A DNA stretch of 64,000 nucleotides, taken from Dysosmobacter welbionis (GTDB lineage Bacteria > Bacillota > Clostridia > Oscillospirales > Oscillospiraceae). The notes under the pieces were generated by a model. It saw only the letters and a program-made list of their open reading frames with translations. It was not told the DNA's origin and ran no database searches. This document shows positions 37,391 to 46,467 of this stretch, piece by piece. The stretch spans positions 1,736,001-1,800,000 of the forward strand of contig NZ_CP034413.3 in assembly GCF_005121165.3 (NCBI RefSeq), written 5' to 3'. How positions within the stretch are numbered: position 1 is the first letter of the stretch; the number at the start of each line of letters is the position of its first letter. Made by a program: the position numbers and the translations under genes.

Positions 37391-37998
37391 ACGAGCAATC
37401 GCGGGAACAGCAGCTGGTCTCCGCCGCCCGGGACGGGGATATGGACGCCTTCGAGGCGCTGGTCCATCTGTATGAGAAACGGGTGTTCGCCCTGACGCTG
37501 CGGATGTGCGGGAATCCCGAGGATGCCGCCGAGGCCGCCCAAGAGGCATTTCTCGCCGCCTGGCAGGGGCTGGCATTCTTCCGGGGAGAGGCCAGCTTCT
37601 CCACCTGGCTGTACCGGCTGGTGTCCAACGCCTGCGTGGACTTGCTGCGGCGTGATGGCCGCCGCCGGGCCTCGGCCGGCCCCTCCCTGGATGACGAGGA
37701 GCTGAATCTGGACGTGCCCGATCCGGCGCCCTCTCCCCAGGACGCGGCGGAGCGGCAGGAGCTGCGGGAAGAGATTGAGCGGGGCCTCTCCGCCCTCTCG
37801 CCGGAGCACCGGGAGGTGCTGATCCTCCGAGAGATTCACCAGCTGCGCTATGATGAAATCGCGGACTCCCTCTCTCTGGATGTGGGCACCGTGAAATCCC
37901 GGATCAGCCGGGCCCGGAAACAGCTGCGGAATTTTTTGCTGAAAAGCGGGAACTTTTCTCCGCTGCCGGCGTCTAAAGGAACAGAAAAGGAGGGCTGA
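37387..37998 (+). CDS. ECF-type sigma factor (SigW/RpoE-like)
   Basis: A 203-residue sigma factor with region 2 ([20 protein letters not shown] and [19 protein letters not shown]) and region 4 ([20 protein letters not shown], then [20 protein letters not shown]). ATG at 37387 overlaps the dusB stop. The anti-sigma gene follows after two bases. The coupling to dusB is conserved in related Clostridia as far as I know, but no functional link is evident. Confidence 0.92.
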   Translation: MNEQSREQQLVSAARDGDMDAFEALVHLYEKRVFALTLRMCGNPEDAAEAAQEAFLAAWQGLAFFRGEASFSTWLYRLVSNACVDLLRRDGRRRASAGPSLDDEELNLDVPDPAPSPQDAAERQELREEIERGLSALSPEHREVLILREIHQLRYDEIADSLSLDVGTVKSRISRARKQLRNFLLKSGNFSPLPASKGTEKEG

Positions 37999-38000
37999 CA

Positions 38001-38860
38001 ATGACATACTGCAAGGAGTTTTCGGCCCTGCTGGACCCCTATATCGACGGAGAGCTTTCCCCGGAGGAAACCGCCCGGGTGCGGGAGCATCTGCATACCT
38101 GTGACGGCTGCCGGGCCTATGTCCAGGCCGCGCTGGCCATACGGGACGCGTTTCCCGAGGCAGAGGATACCCCTGTGCCGGATGGCTTCGCCGCAGGCGT
38201 GATGGCTGCCATCCGGGCGGACGCCGCCCCCGGAAGCGCCGGAGACCCCGGTGGGCAAAGACGCTGCTCCCCTTGGCCGCCTGCTGTGCCGTCGTGGTGC
38301 TGGCCGTCTCCGGCCTGCCCCGCCCCGGCGGCACCGCTGTGACGGACCATCCGGAATCCCATGCAGAGATTGCGGCCCCAGCAGAGGCCGCTGTGCCCAA
38401 CGTGGACAGCGTTGAGGAGGACACCGCCGCCACGGCCTATGCAACCCAGTCCGACGAGGACACGGCAGACGTCCCGGATTCCACTGTGTCTGAGGCAATC
38501 GCGCCGGAGGCGGATACCGTTGCGCCCGGCACACAGGACCAGCTTGCTCCCGCCTCCGATTCCAAAAGCAGCATTTTGCCCCGGGAAGGGAGTTCTGCCG
38601 ATGTGCCGGAGACGGCCCCGGCCACCTTCGCGATCCAATCCCCCGGCCTGACGCTGACGGCGGAGGAGGCCGGAAGCCTGCTGGACAGCTATACGCTCAT
38701 CTCTGAATCGGACGGGACTCTGGTCTACGAATTGACCGCCGCCGAATATACCGCTCTGCTGCAGCAGCTGGAACAGCAGGGGCTGGCCATTGCAGGCGCC
38801 GCCACCGCAGAGGAGGCGGAGGCCGACGGAACCATTCTGGTCCACGTGATTCCCGGTTAA
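38001..38860 (+). CDS. Zinc-finger anti-sigma factor, frame broken at 38227-38231
   Basis: N-terminal anti-sigma zinc finger of the HC2 type: YCKEFSALLDPYIDGELS and REHLHTCDGCRAYV give the His-x3-Cys-x2-Cys site. The frame fails at the C5 run 38227-38231. One added base gives a basic KRRRPRWAK stop-transfer and the membrane helix TLLPLAACCAVVVLAVSG. An acidic extracellular Ala/Thr-rich part follows, up to 38860. Repaired length 286 residues. It should hold the preceding sigma factor at the membrane until a stress signal is received. Confidence 0.85.
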
Positions 38861-38867
38861 AAAAGCA

Positions 38868-38910
38868 GAAGGGACGCCGAAATTTTTTGCGGCGTCCCTC
38901 TTCCCTTTTT
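38868..38910 (+). terminator. Terminator after the sigma/anti-sigma operon
   Basis: GGGACGCCG (38871-38879) pairs with CGGCGTCCC (38890-38898), then a T-rich tract ending in TTTTT. Confidence 0.75.
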
Positions 38911-38920
38911 TGAAAGCTTG

Positions 38921-38929
38921 TGATATAAT
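38921..38929 (+). promoter_or_regulatory. Extended -10 promoter for queT
   Basis: TGATATAAT (38921-38929) is a perfect TGn-TATAAT. No good -35 is seen. It lies 180 bases ahead of the queT start, leaving a long leader. Confidence 0.6.
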
Positions 38930-39021
38930 ATTATTTCGACAGGTGCCATCTCCCTGTCCAAGCGTCCGACACTGGGCGTTCGTTCGGCGGTCTTCGTCAA
39001 TCGCCGTTCTCTAAACAAAAA

Positions 39022-39100
39022 AATGGAGGTTGCCCGTACCTTACCACGGGCGTTTTGCTGCGTTTTCGTATCAAAGGCCTCCGACATCATTCAAGGAGGT
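39022..39100 (+). promoter_or_regulatory. Candidate preQ1 riboswitch in the queT leader
   Basis: The leader has a GCCCGT/ACGGGC hairpin (39032-39037 with 39046-39051) flanked by GGAGG (39025-39029). A downstream CCTCC (39078-39082) can pair either with that GGAGG or with the queT ribosome-binding site AAGGAGGT (39093-39100). This is the arrangement of a translational switch. The preQ1-III class was described mainly upstream of queT in this bacterial family, so it is the likely identity; I did not run a covariance model. Confidence 0.65.
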
Positions 39101-39109
39101 CTTTCTTTT

Positions 39110-39625
39110 ATGTCCAAACCCAGATTCACCACACAGCAGATGGCCGCTGCCGGTATCATCGCCGCCATTTACGCCGCCCTGACGCTGCTGCTGCCCATTC
39201 CCCAGTATGGCGGCATCCAGTTCCGGGTGGCGGAGGCCATGACGGTCCTGCCCTTCCTGTTCCCGGAGGCCATCCCCGGTCTTACCGTCGGCTGTTTCCT
39301 GGCCAACCTCCTGGGTTCTCCCATTCCTCTGGACTGGATCGTGGGTACGGCGGCCACCCTGCTGGCTGCGCTCTGGACATCGAAGCTCCATCACAGGGCG
39401 CTGGCGCCCCTGCCGCCGGTGATCTGCAATATGGTGCTGGTAGGTGCGGAGATCGCCTGGTTTTCCACCCAGGAGGGTGCCGCCTTCTGGCCCGCGTTCG
39501 CCTTCAACTCCCTGACCGTGGGGATCGGCGAGGCCGCCGCTTGCTTCATTCTGGGCTCCCTGCTGCTGCGGGTCCTGCCCAGAGTCCCCGCACTGAAGGG
39601 CCGGATAGCCTCTTCCCGCATCTGA
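39110..39625 (+). CDS. queT: Queuosine precursor transporter QueT
   Basis: S-component of an energy-coupling-factor transporter for preQ1/preQ0. A 171-residue protein with about five to six membrane helices and the QueT landmarks AAIYAALTLLLPIPQYGGIQ, FRVAEAMTVLPFLFPEAIPG and GCFLANLLGS. AAGGAGGT precedes ATG at 39110. Regulation is probably through the leader described above. Confidence 0.9.
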   Translation: MSKPRFTTQQMAAAGIIAAIYAALTLLLPIPQYGGIQFRVAEAMTVLPFLFPEAIPGLTVGCFLANLLGSPIPLDWIVGTAATLLAALWTSKLHHRALAPLPPVICNMVLVGAEIAWFSTQEGAAFWPAFAFNSLTVGIGEAAACFILGSLLLRVLPRVPALKGRIASSRI

Positions 39626-39640
39626 TGCCACTCTGCGCAA

Positions 39641-39679
39641 AAAAGAAGTCCCGCGTCCGTTGGACGCGGGACTTCTTTT
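39641..39679. terminator. Bidirectional terminator between queT and rubredoxin
   Basis: A near-perfect 18-bp stem (39641-39658 with 39662-39679) beginning with A residues and ending with TTTT, so it can work on both strands. It slightly overlaps the rubredoxin stop. Confidence 0.85.
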
Positions 39680-39837
39680 CACTTAGCGGTGAACTCGTCC
39701 TTTCCGGCGCCGCACAGGGGGCACACCCAGTCGGCGGGCAGGTCCTCCCACTTGGTGCCGGGGGCGATGCCGTTGTCCGGATCGCCGGCGGCCTCGTCAT
39801 ACACATAGCCGCAGAGATCGCATTCGTACTGTTTCAT
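39679..39837 (-). CDS. Rubredoxin
   Basis: A 52-residue iron protein for one-electron transfer. [11 protein letters not shown] and [13 protein letters not shown] supply the two CxxCG iron-binding loops. ATG at 39837 with AAGGAGG just upstream. A free-standing rubredoxin is typical of anaerobes, where it feeds oxygen- or peroxide-reducing enzymes. Confidence 0.95.
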   Translation of the reverse strand: MKQYECDLCGYVYDEAAGDPDNGIAPGTKWEDLPADWVCPLCGAGKDEFTAK

Positions 39838-39900
39838 TTGAAAGATCCTCCTTCTGTTATAAACGGGCGATACACGCCTGGATTCCGGTGGAGACAGTGC

Positions 39901-42204
39901 TTACTTCAGCTTCTTCCGGATGGCCGCCTTGACCTCCGGCGACAGCAGCCGGCCGGCGGCCCGTACTGGCAGCGGCGGCAGGCGGCAGAACTCCCGGCGC
40001 ACCTGGTCGAAGGGCTCCAGGGCGTAGGCGGCAAAGAATGCCGTCCGCTCCGGCGGCAGGGGAATGGGAGATGCCAGCCGGGGATTTCCGGCAATGGCCC
40101 GTTCCGGCGGGAAGGGCTGCTTGGCCAGCGGGAGCTGGTCAAAAATGTGGCTGCCGTGGGGGGTGTTCACCAACAGCAGGCTGATCCCCTTCTCCTGCTG
40201 GTCCGGCAGCTCATCCGGCCGCAGGCCCCAGAAATCCCCCAGTGTCAGATCGCCCACCCGGGTCATGGAGGCGTAGGGACAGCGGTAGCAGCTGGGCCGC
40301 AGGAACAGCGCCCGGCCGAAGGCCCGGCCGTATTCCGTGCGGAACAGCGGCGCGGTATCCACGGTGCCGTCGCCGTAGACCGCGGTAAAATGGCTGTCCT
40401 TCCATCCGGCGACCTTGTTGCGGAAACGGACCGCCTGCAGCGGCTGCTGCCGGCGCGCCTCCAGGCTCCGGGCCATGTCCTCCCACACGCCGGGAGAGGG
40501 CACGCCGTGGCACACCAGGTCGCAGGTGGTCAGATTCTCCGGCCGTCCGCCCAGATAGCGGTACAGCCCGTCCACCTGGCAGGGTGTGCCGGAAAACAGC
40601 ACTGGTCGCTGGTCCAACCAGCGCCGCACCTCCCGAAAGACGCCCTCCAGATCGCTCTGGACGTACTTGGCGCCCCGCAGGCGCCACAGCTCCTCCTTGC
40701 GGAAGCAGGCGGTGTGCCGCAGATGCTGGCTGCCGTCAAAGGCGGCGCCAAAGACCACGCCGCCGCTTTCCAGGATATACTCCGCCAGCAGGGTGAACAC
40801 GCCGCCCGAGGTGGAGTCTCTTCGGATCTCATCGTTTCTATTCCAGGCCGCGAATACAGCGGGCATGGAGCTCTGAGGCCGCTCCCGCAGGACGGGGCAC
40901 ACCGCCGTGCAGTGCCCGCACCGCACACAGGCCGCTCCGTCGATCACCGGATAGGCAAAGCCCTCCCGGTCCCGCTCCATGGTGATGGCGTCCTTGGGAC
41001 AGCCGCTGGCGCAGGCCGTGCAGCCGGTGCAGTGGGTGTGGTCCGCCAAATGGGGCAAGGGCCGTTCCTCTGCCTTGACAGGCGCCTCCTCCGGTGTATG
41101 GGGCCGGTCCTCCAGGGCGCAGCGCAGATAGTCCAGGGACAACTTCCGCTCCCGGCCGAGCCGCTCCCCCACCGCCGCCCAGTCGATGGGCGCCGTCAGG
41201 TCCGCGGTATCTCCCTTGCCGATGATCCGCTCCCCCAGTCCCAGGCGGCTCAACAGGCTGAAGGTCCGGGAACTCTCCGGCGCAGCCATCTCTGCCGGTG
41301 CCACCGCCGTAAAGAAGGGCTTTTGGAACTGGACGGAGAACACCGTTCCGTGGAAGGAGTTGGTGCACACATAGGCGGCATCCCGGAACAGACCCAGAAA
41401 CTCCGCCGGACCGGCGCTGAGAATGCAGCGGGCCTTGGGGTGGACCTTCTGGCGTACGCCGCACAGCTGCACCACCGGCAGCCCCGTCTCCTCCGCCAGG
41501 CGGCGGATATAGGGTGCCAGGGCGTCGGGGCGGCTGATGCAATAGCAGAGGATATAGCCCCGGCCCGCGCCTCCGTCCCTGGCTGCGGCCGCCCAATCCG
41601 TTCTCTCCAGCAGCAGCGTGGGATCCAGCACCACCGGCACGTCCTTCCCGGTGATGTCCCGGACAATGCCCTGCCCCTGCCGCTCCCGGACGGACAAGTG
41701 GGAGAAGGACTCCAGATAGGTCCGCAGCTCCTCCTCCATGCCGTCCGGGATGCGGGGGATGCCGAAGGATGGGGCATAGGCGATCTTCCGCTTGTGGGAG
41801 AAGGCCCCGAAGAACACCGGGTCGAACCGGCCGTCGGGGAAGATCTTCGGGTTCCAAATCTGGTCACTGCCGGAGAGCAGCACATCGTAGGGCAGCTCCG
41901 CCTGCCGCAGCTCCTCCAGGCTCTGGTAGCGGCGGCCGGAAATGTTCAGATTCTCCCGGGAAAATGCCTCAAACCGCTCGTATCGGGCCTTCAGCGGGCC
42001 ATAGTGCAGGGCGGTGTGGGCGTCATGGGCGGCGCTTCCCAGGCCAGTGGGCCGCTGGAACAGGGTATTGTCCTGGTTCACGTAGTAGTCGATGATCTCG
42101 CATTCGCTCCCCAGGGACGCCACCGCCCGCTCCGTGGCGTAAGCCTGCAGCATGGCGCCGTAGTGATGGATATGGTAAAAGGTCAGCAGTCCTGTTTTCA
42201 CCAA
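39901..42204 (-). CDS. Fusion of polysaccharide pyruvyltransferase-like and F420-dehydrogenase beta-like domains
   Basis: One continuous frame of about 767 residues. Residues 1-370 resemble polysaccharide pyruvyltransferases (LLTFYHIHHYGAMLQAYA at the start, LLSGSDQIWNP, VCTNSFHGTVFS). After a short linker comes a ferredoxin module with two CxxCxxCxxxCP motifs (CTGCTACASGCP, CVRCGHCTAVCP). The F420 hydrogenase/dehydrogenase beta family follows (TSGGVFTLLAEYIL, LFSGTPCQVDGLYRYL, CHGVPSPGVW, CPYASMTRVGDLTLGDFWG). The start is TTG 42204 or GTG 42201. These two families are often neighbours in surface-polysaccharide loci; here they are one polypeptide. The reaction is unknown. Confidence 0.85.
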   Translation of the reverse strand: MVKTGLLTFYHIHHYGAMLQAYATERAVASLGSECEIIDYYVNQDNTLFQRPTGLGSAAHDAHTALHYGPLKARYERFEAFSRENLNISGRRYQSLEELRQAELPYDVLLSGSDQIWNPKIFPDGRFDPVFFGAFSHKRKIAYAPSFGIPRIPDGMEEELRTYLESFSHLSVRERQGQGIVRDITGKDVPVVLDPTLLLERTDWAAAARDGGAGRGYILCYCISRPDALAPYIRRLAEETGLPVVQLCGVRQKVHPKARCILSAGPAEFLGLFRDAAYVCTNSFHGTVFSVQFQKPFFTAVAPAEMAAPESSRTFSLLSRLGLGERIIGKGDTADLTAPIDWAAVGERLGRERKLSLDYLRCALEDRPHTPEEAPVKAEERPLPHLADHTHCTGCTACASGCPKDAITMERDREGFAYPVIDGAACVRCGHCTAVCPVLRERPQSSMPAVFAAWNRNDEIRRDSTSGGVFTLLAEYILESGGVVFGAAFDGSQHLRHTACFRKEELWRLRGAKYVQSDLEGVFREVRRWLDQRPVLFSGTPCQVDGLYRYLGGRPENLTTCDLVCHGVPSPGVWEDMARSLEARRQQPLQAVRFRNKVAGWKDSHFTAVYGDGTVDTAPLFRTEYGRAFGRALFLRPSCYRCPYASMTRVGDLTLGDFWGLRPDELPDQQEKGISLLLVNTPHGSHIFDQLPLAKQPFPPERAIAGNPRLASPIPLPPERTAFFAAYALEPFDQVRREFCRLPPLPVRAAGRLLSPEVKAAIRKKLK

Positions 42205-42244
42205 GTGTCTTCCTTTCCGCAGTCCGGATATCCCGCCGGGCGGG

Positions 42245-42750
42245 TCACTGCCTGTCCAGAATGGCGTCGGCGTCCCGGGATGCCAGAAGGTCGTCCTCCG
42301 CCACCCAGTCCGCCACATCCACCACGTCGAACGCCGTGGCGGTCCGGCGGATCACCACCTCTTTCAGCCCGGCGTTGATGACCAGCCTCCGGCACATGGA
42401 GCAGGAGGTGGCATCTCCCAGCAGTTCCCCGGTCCGGGCGTCCCGGCCCACTAGGTACAGCGTGCCGCCCACCATGTCCCGCCGGGAGGCGGAGATGATG
42501 GCGTTCGCCTCTGCATGGACGCTGCGGCACAGCTCATACCGCTCTCCCCGGGGAACCTGCATGGCCTCTCGGGAGCAGTAGCCCAGATCCACGCAGTTGG
42601 CCCGCCCCGGGGCGCACCGTTGTAGCCGGTGGAGATGATCTCGTCGTTTTTCACGATGATGGCCCCATAGACCCGGCGCAGGCAGGTGGCCCGCTCCAGA
42701 ACGGTCTGGGCGATATCCAGGTAGTAGTTGGCTTTGCTGATCCGGTCCAT
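42245..42750 (-). CDS. comEB: Deoxycytidylate deaminase family protein (ComEB), frame broken at 42601-42603
   Basis: A zinc-dependent deaminase converting dCMP to dUMP in the known family. ATG at 42750 has AGAGGTG upstream and encodes the N-terminal half through [19 protein letters not shown]. The other half continues in another frame with the zinc site [11 protein letters not shown] and [11 protein letters not shown]. One added base in CCC (42601-42603) joins them as [18 protein letters not shown]; 168 residues. The pyruvyltransferase fusion gene follows on the same strand. Confidence 0.88.
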
Positions 42751-42780
42751 GGGCGACACCTCTTTCTATCGAGTTCCTCT

Positions 42781-42810
42781 ATTGTATCATGATGCCGCCG
42801 CAGTTTGCAA
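42781..42810 (-). promoter_or_regulatory. Predicted promoter of comEB
   Basis: On the minus strand TTGCAA (42810-42805) and TACAAT (42786-42781) are 18 bases apart. Confidence 0.55.
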
Positions 42811-42847
42811 GAACTCTCCCCACTCTGGAAGGGATTTCTGTTGGAAG

Positions 42848-43873
42848 TCACCCCAGGGGGCGCCGGAGCCCGTTCTCCAGCCCCGCCCGCACGGCGATCA
42901 TCTCTGCGGCCACGGACACGGCAATCTCCTCCGGCGTCTGGGCGCCGATGGCCAAACCGATGGGAGCGTGAAGGCGGGCGTACTCCTCGTCTGTGAACCC
43001 CGCCGCCAGCAGCCGCTCCCGGCACAGGGCCAGCTTCCTCTTGGAGCCAATGCAGCCCAGGTATTTGGCGCCGCTGCGCAGCACCTGAGTCAGCACCTCG
43101 TAGTCCGCCTGATGGCCCCGGGTCATCACCACCACATAGTCCTCCGGCGTCACCGTCACCTGTTCGGACAGCCGGGCGAAGTCCCCGCAGAGGGTCTTCT
43201 CTGCTTTGGGGAACAGCGCCGGGTCCGCGAACTCCGGCCGGTCGTCGTACACCACGGGGCGGAAGCCCAGGGAAGCCAGCACCGGCACCAGGGCCTGAGA
43301 CACATGTCCGCCGCCGAAGAGATAGGTCCGCCCGGCCTTCACCACCGGGATGGACAGCCACTTCCGGGCAAAGACCGCCTGATTCCCGCACAGGAGCTCC
43401 AGCTCCTCCGGCAGGATATCCAGATGACGGGGCCCGGTCCGGTCTGCCAGGCCCATGGCCGTCACCTGCTCCCCCTCGATCCGCCGCAGGAGCCAGGTGT
43501 CCCGGTTTCCGCCGTCCGCCTCGATCAGATCCCGCAAAACGGCGATGATCCTCTGTTCTCCCGCGGGGAGGTACTGGAACTGCACCGTCACTCCCCCGCC
43601 GCAGACCATGCCCAGGCTGGCGGCGTCTCCCAGGGTAAAGCGGAACTGCCGCAGGGCGTCGCCCCCCCGCTCCAGCAGCTCCGCCGCCAGGCGCTGGCAC
43701 TCGAACTCCACGTTTCCGCCGCCGATGGTTCCGGTGATCCCGCCGCCGGGGAACACCGCCATCATGGCCCCGGCCCCTCGGGGGGTGGAGCCGTCGGAGG
43801 CGGCGATGCTCACCAGCTCCACCGGACGCCCCTCCTCCAGAGCGTGGACGATCTCTCTGAAAAATTCCCGCAT
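42848..43873 (-). CDS. xdhC: XdhC/CoxI family molybdenum-cofactor maturation protein
   Basis: A 341-residue protein with the XdhC N-terminal domain (VELVSIAASDGSTPRGAGA, GTIGGGNVEFECQRLA) and the C-terminal Rossmann domain (YLFGGGHVSQALVPVLASLG, RGHQADYEVLTQ, CIGSKRKLALC, HAPIGLAIGAQTPEEIAVS). The family inserts or sulfurates the molybdenum cofactor of xanthine dehydrogenase-type enzymes. No such enzyme is in the window. It lies 1 base after the sodium symporter gene. Confidence 0.9.
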   Translation of the reverse strand: MREFFREIVHALEEGRPVELVSIAASDGSTPRGAGAMMAVFPGGGITGTIGGGNVEFECQRLAAELLERGGDALRQFRFTLGDAASLGMVCGGGVTVQFQYLPAGEQRIIAVLRDLIEADGGNRDTWLLRRIEGEQVTAMGLADRTGPRHLDILPEELELLCGNQAVFARKWLSIPVVKAGRTYLFGGGHVSQALVPVLASLGFRPVVYDDRPEFADPALFPKAEKTLCGDFARLSEQVTVTPEDYVVVMTRGHQADYEVLTQVLRSGAKYLGCIGSKRKLALCRERLLAAGFTDEEYARLHAPIGLAIGAQTPEEIAVSVAAEMIAVRAGLENGLRRPLG

Positions 43874-43874
43874 A

Positions 43875-45206
43875 TCAGCCGATTCCTCCGTTCACAGCGC
43901 CCAGGATCAGGACCAGTACCGTCACGCCGCAGTACAGATATTTTGCCGTCGGGTAAAACCAGCGGCCCAGAGGGCGCCGCCGGGCCAGATTCACCTGAAC
44001 CAAGCAGTCCTCCTTTTTCAGCACCCAGTAGAAGAACACCCCCGCCAGCAGCGCGCCGATGGGACAGGCGTAGATGGAGCAGACATCCATCCAGCCGGAG
44101 ACGATGCCCTGGATGCACAGCCCCACGGCCAGGCCCACGACGCCGATCACCGCCACAGCAGTCCCCCGGCTGAGGTGCAGCTTCTCCTGCAGGGTGGCGG
44201 TGGGAGCCTCGAACAAGTTCACCAGGGACGTCACCCCGGCGAACAACGCCGCCACAAAGAACACCGCCATGAGGATCCGGCCTCCCGGCATCTCCCGGAA
44301 CAGGTTGGGCAGGTAGATGAACATGAGGCCAGGGCCGCTCTGGGTCAGGGTCTCCCCCGCCGTGGCCATGGCCGGGATAATGACCAGGGCGCTGAGGATC
44401 GCGGCCATGCTGTCAAAGAACGCCACTGTCCGGGCAGACTCCGGCACGTCCGCCTCTTTGGAGAGGTAGGACCCGTAGATCAGGGTGCCGTTCCCTGCCA
44501 CCGACAGAGAGAAGAACGCCTGTCCCAGAGCGTAGACCCATACCATGGGGTCCAGCAGTCCCTCCGGCTTCAGGACAAAGATGTAGCGGTAGCCGTCCGC
44601 CGCGCCGGGCAAGGTGGCAATGTAGATGGCCAGCCCCACGAACAGGCAGAAGAACAGGGGCATCATCACCTTGTTGGCCCGCTCGATGCCGCCGCCGATG
44701 CCAAGGGCCATGATGAGCAGCGTGCCCGCCATAGCGGCCACCTGCCAGCCGGTGTTGCCCCAGGAGGACGCCGCGGTGTCGAAATAGGCGGTGAATGCCT
44801 CCACCCCTTGGTTCTCCAGCGCAGCGCCCGTAAAGGACGCCACGGCGTACTTCAAAATCCAACCAACCACCACGGAATAGCCGATGGCCATGGCCAGAGA
44901 GCCCGCCACCGGGATGAGGCCCAGAGCCTCGCCCCAGCCCCGCCGGCCTGTGCGCCTCTCTGCCGCCGTGCCGAAGGCCGCCACGGGTCCGCCGGATGCG
45001 GCCCGGCCGAAGGCCATCTCGCCGATGACGCCGGTGGAGGCAATCAGCACCACAAAGATCACATAGGGGATCAGGAAGGTGGCCCCGCCGTAGGCGGACA
45101 TCCGGGATGGAAACAGCCAGATGTTCCCCATCCCCACCGCGGAGCCGATGCAGGCCAGCTTGAATCCCCAGCGGGACCGGAAGCTGTCCCGTCTTGTCTG
45201 TTCCAT
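43875..45206 (-). CDS. Sodium-dependent transporter of the SNF/NSS family
   Basis: A 443-residue symporter with about eleven membrane helices. GSAVGMGNIWLFP near residue 21 is the substrate- and sodium-binding unwound helix 1 of the NSS family. Bacterial members often import amino acids; the substrate here is unknown. It precedes xdhC and follows the DUF3842 gene on the same strand with 50 bases between, so a three-gene transcript is possible. Confidence 0.9.
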   Translation of the reverse strand: MEQTRRDSFRSRWGFKLACIGSAVGMGNIWLFPSRMSAYGGATFLIPYVIFVVLIASTGVIGEMAFGRAASGGPVAAFGTAAERRTGRRGWGEALGLIPVAGSLAMAIGYSVVVGWILKYAVASFTGAALENQGVEAFTAYFDTAASSWGNTGWQVAAMAGTLLIMALGIGGGIERANKVMMPLFFCLFVGLAIYIATLPGAADGYRYIFVLKPEGLLDPMVWVYALGQAFFSLSVAGNGTLIYGSYLSKEADVPESARTVAFFDSMAAILSALVIIPAMATAGETLTQSGPGLMFIYLPNLFREMPGGRILMAVFFVAALFAGVTSLVNLFEAPTATLQEKLHLSRGTAVAVIGVVGLAVGLCIQGIVSGWMDVCSIYACPIGALLAGVFFYWVLKKEDCLVQVNLARRRPLGRWFYPTAKYLYCGVTVLVLILGAVNGGIG

Positions 45207-45256
45207 GATTTTTTCCTCTCTTCTCTCAAAACTGCGGCGGCCCGCCGCGGCGCGCG

Positions 45257-45694
45257 TCAGCCGGCGCCCCGCTTTTGCAGCTCCTCACCCAGCAGGCGCA
45301 CTGCCTGGTCCAGATAGAATTGGAGCGGCTGGGATTCCCCCACGGCCAGCCGGATGCTGCATCGCTGAGAGGGCAGCAGAATCTTCACCGCCTCGCTGCC
45401 GCCAATGGCCTCCGCCATCCGGGGAGAGACCTCCCCCAGCAAGCCGTTGGGCGTCAGCACACCGATGGGCCCCAGCAGGATATCCGCCCGCCGGGCGTTG
45501 AACGCCACGGCGTTCTCGCCGGTGGCGCCGTCATCCGCCCCCGCCCGCAGCATAGCGGCGGTGGCCAGAGAGTTGGTCCCCAGCGCCCGCACATGGAGAC
45601 TGGGCCACTTTTTCTTCACAGCCTCCACCAGGCCCCGGCCCATGCCGCCGCCCTGGCCGTCCACCACGGCCACCAGCAGTTCCCCACGCATCAT
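45257..45694 (-). CDS. DUF3842 family protein
   Basis: A 145-residue protein starting at ATG 45694, nine bases after GGAGG. It has a Rossmann-like start (LLVAVVDGQGGGMGRGLVEA) and the conserved LGTNSLATAAMLRAGADDGATG region. A longer open frame upstream is not credible because it lacks a ribosome-binding site. The family is common in Clostridia and uncharacterised. Confidence 0.8.
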   Translation of the reverse strand: MMRGELLVAVVDGQGGGMGRGLVEAVKKKWPSLHVRALGTNSLATAAMLRAGADDGATGENAVAFNARRADILLGPIGVLTPNGLLGEVSPRMAEAIGGSEAVKILLPSQRCSIRLAVGESQPLQFYLDQAVRLLGEELQKRGAG

Positions 45695-45728
45695 TCTCTC
45701 CATTCCTCCATTTTCAGATCTCCCTTTC

Positions 45729-45757
45729 AGCATACCCATTCCGCCCCCGCTTGTCAA
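45729..45757 (-). promoter_or_regulatory. Promoter of the DUF3842-symporter-xdhC unit
   Basis: On the minus strand TTGACA (45757-45752) and TATGCT (45734-45729) have a 17-base spacer, close to consensus. Confidence 0.75.
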
Positions 45758-45805
45758 CTTCTTCCGCAGCGTCCATCGCGCCTTGCAGAGCGCCTGCGCC
45801 CACCC

Positions 45806-45834
45806 TTGTATTTTTCCCGCATGGCAGCTACAAT
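45806..45834 (+). promoter_or_regulatory. Predicted promoter of the 45.9 kb sigma operon
   Basis: TTGTAT (45806-45811) and TACAAT (45829-45834) with a 17-base spacer, divergent from the DUF3842 promoter. Confidence 0.55.
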
Positions 45835-45939
45835 GGGAGGCGCACCACCGTGTCAAAAAATTTTTGGAGATATTGAAGAAATCCGGCCCGCAGTCCCGTA
45901 TGATAGATGTCGGACGACAAAAGGAGGTGGCGGCACGGC

Positions 45940-46467
45940 GTGAACAAACTGACAAACGCGTCCTTTTCCCAGCTGGTAGTCCAGTATGAGCGGCTGGTCT
46001 ACACGGTCTGCTTCCAGCTGGTGCGGGACGCCGCCGCGGCCGAGGACCTGACCCAGGAGACCTTCCTGTCCGCCTACCTCCACCGGGACGCCATCCCTCC
46101 CGGCTATGAGCGGCAGTGGCTGTGCCGCGTGGCCACCAACAAGGCCAAGGACTACTTACAGAGCGCCTATCAGCGCCACACCCTGCTGCCGGGAGAGGAC
46201 AATATCCCGCCGGGGCTGTCTCCCCCTGCGGAGGAGACGGTCCTGCGCAGGTCGGCTGCAGCTGAAATCCGGGACCTGATCCTCCATATGCGCCAGCCCT
46301 ACCAGCCGGTGTGCCGGCTGTGCCTGCTGGAGGAAAAGACACCGGAGGAGGCGGCCCTGGCGCTGGGCCGGCCGGTAAAGACCATCCATACACAGCTGTC
46401 CCGGGGCAAGCGGATGCTTCGGGAGGCATTGGAAAGGAGTGGGAACGATGACATGCTTTCGCCCTGA
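45940..46467 (+). CDS. ECF-type RNA polymerase sigma factor
   Basis: A 175-residue sigma factor with region 2 (YERLVYTVCFQLVRDAAAAE, DLTQETFLSAYLHRD, then WLCRVATNKAKDYL) and region 4 (RLCLLEEKTPEEAALALGRP). The GTG start at 45940 has AAGGAGGT upstream. It overlaps the anti-sigma gene and leads a four-gene operon. It is the third sigma/anti-sigma unit in the window. Confidence 0.9.
   Translation: MNKLTNASFSQLVVQYERLVYTVCFQLVRDAAAAEDLTQETFLSAYLHRDAIPPGYERQWLCRVATNKAKDYLQSAYQRHTLLPGEDNIPPGLSPPAEETVLRRSAAAEIRDLILHMRQPYQPVCRLCLLEEKTPEEAALALGRPVKTIHTQLSRGKRMLREALERSGNDDMLSP

Noticed and set aside
39055-42378. 1107-codon plus-strand frame covering queT, rubredoxin and the fusion gene
   Set aside because: It crosses a strong terminator and three real genes; the translation is low-complexity.
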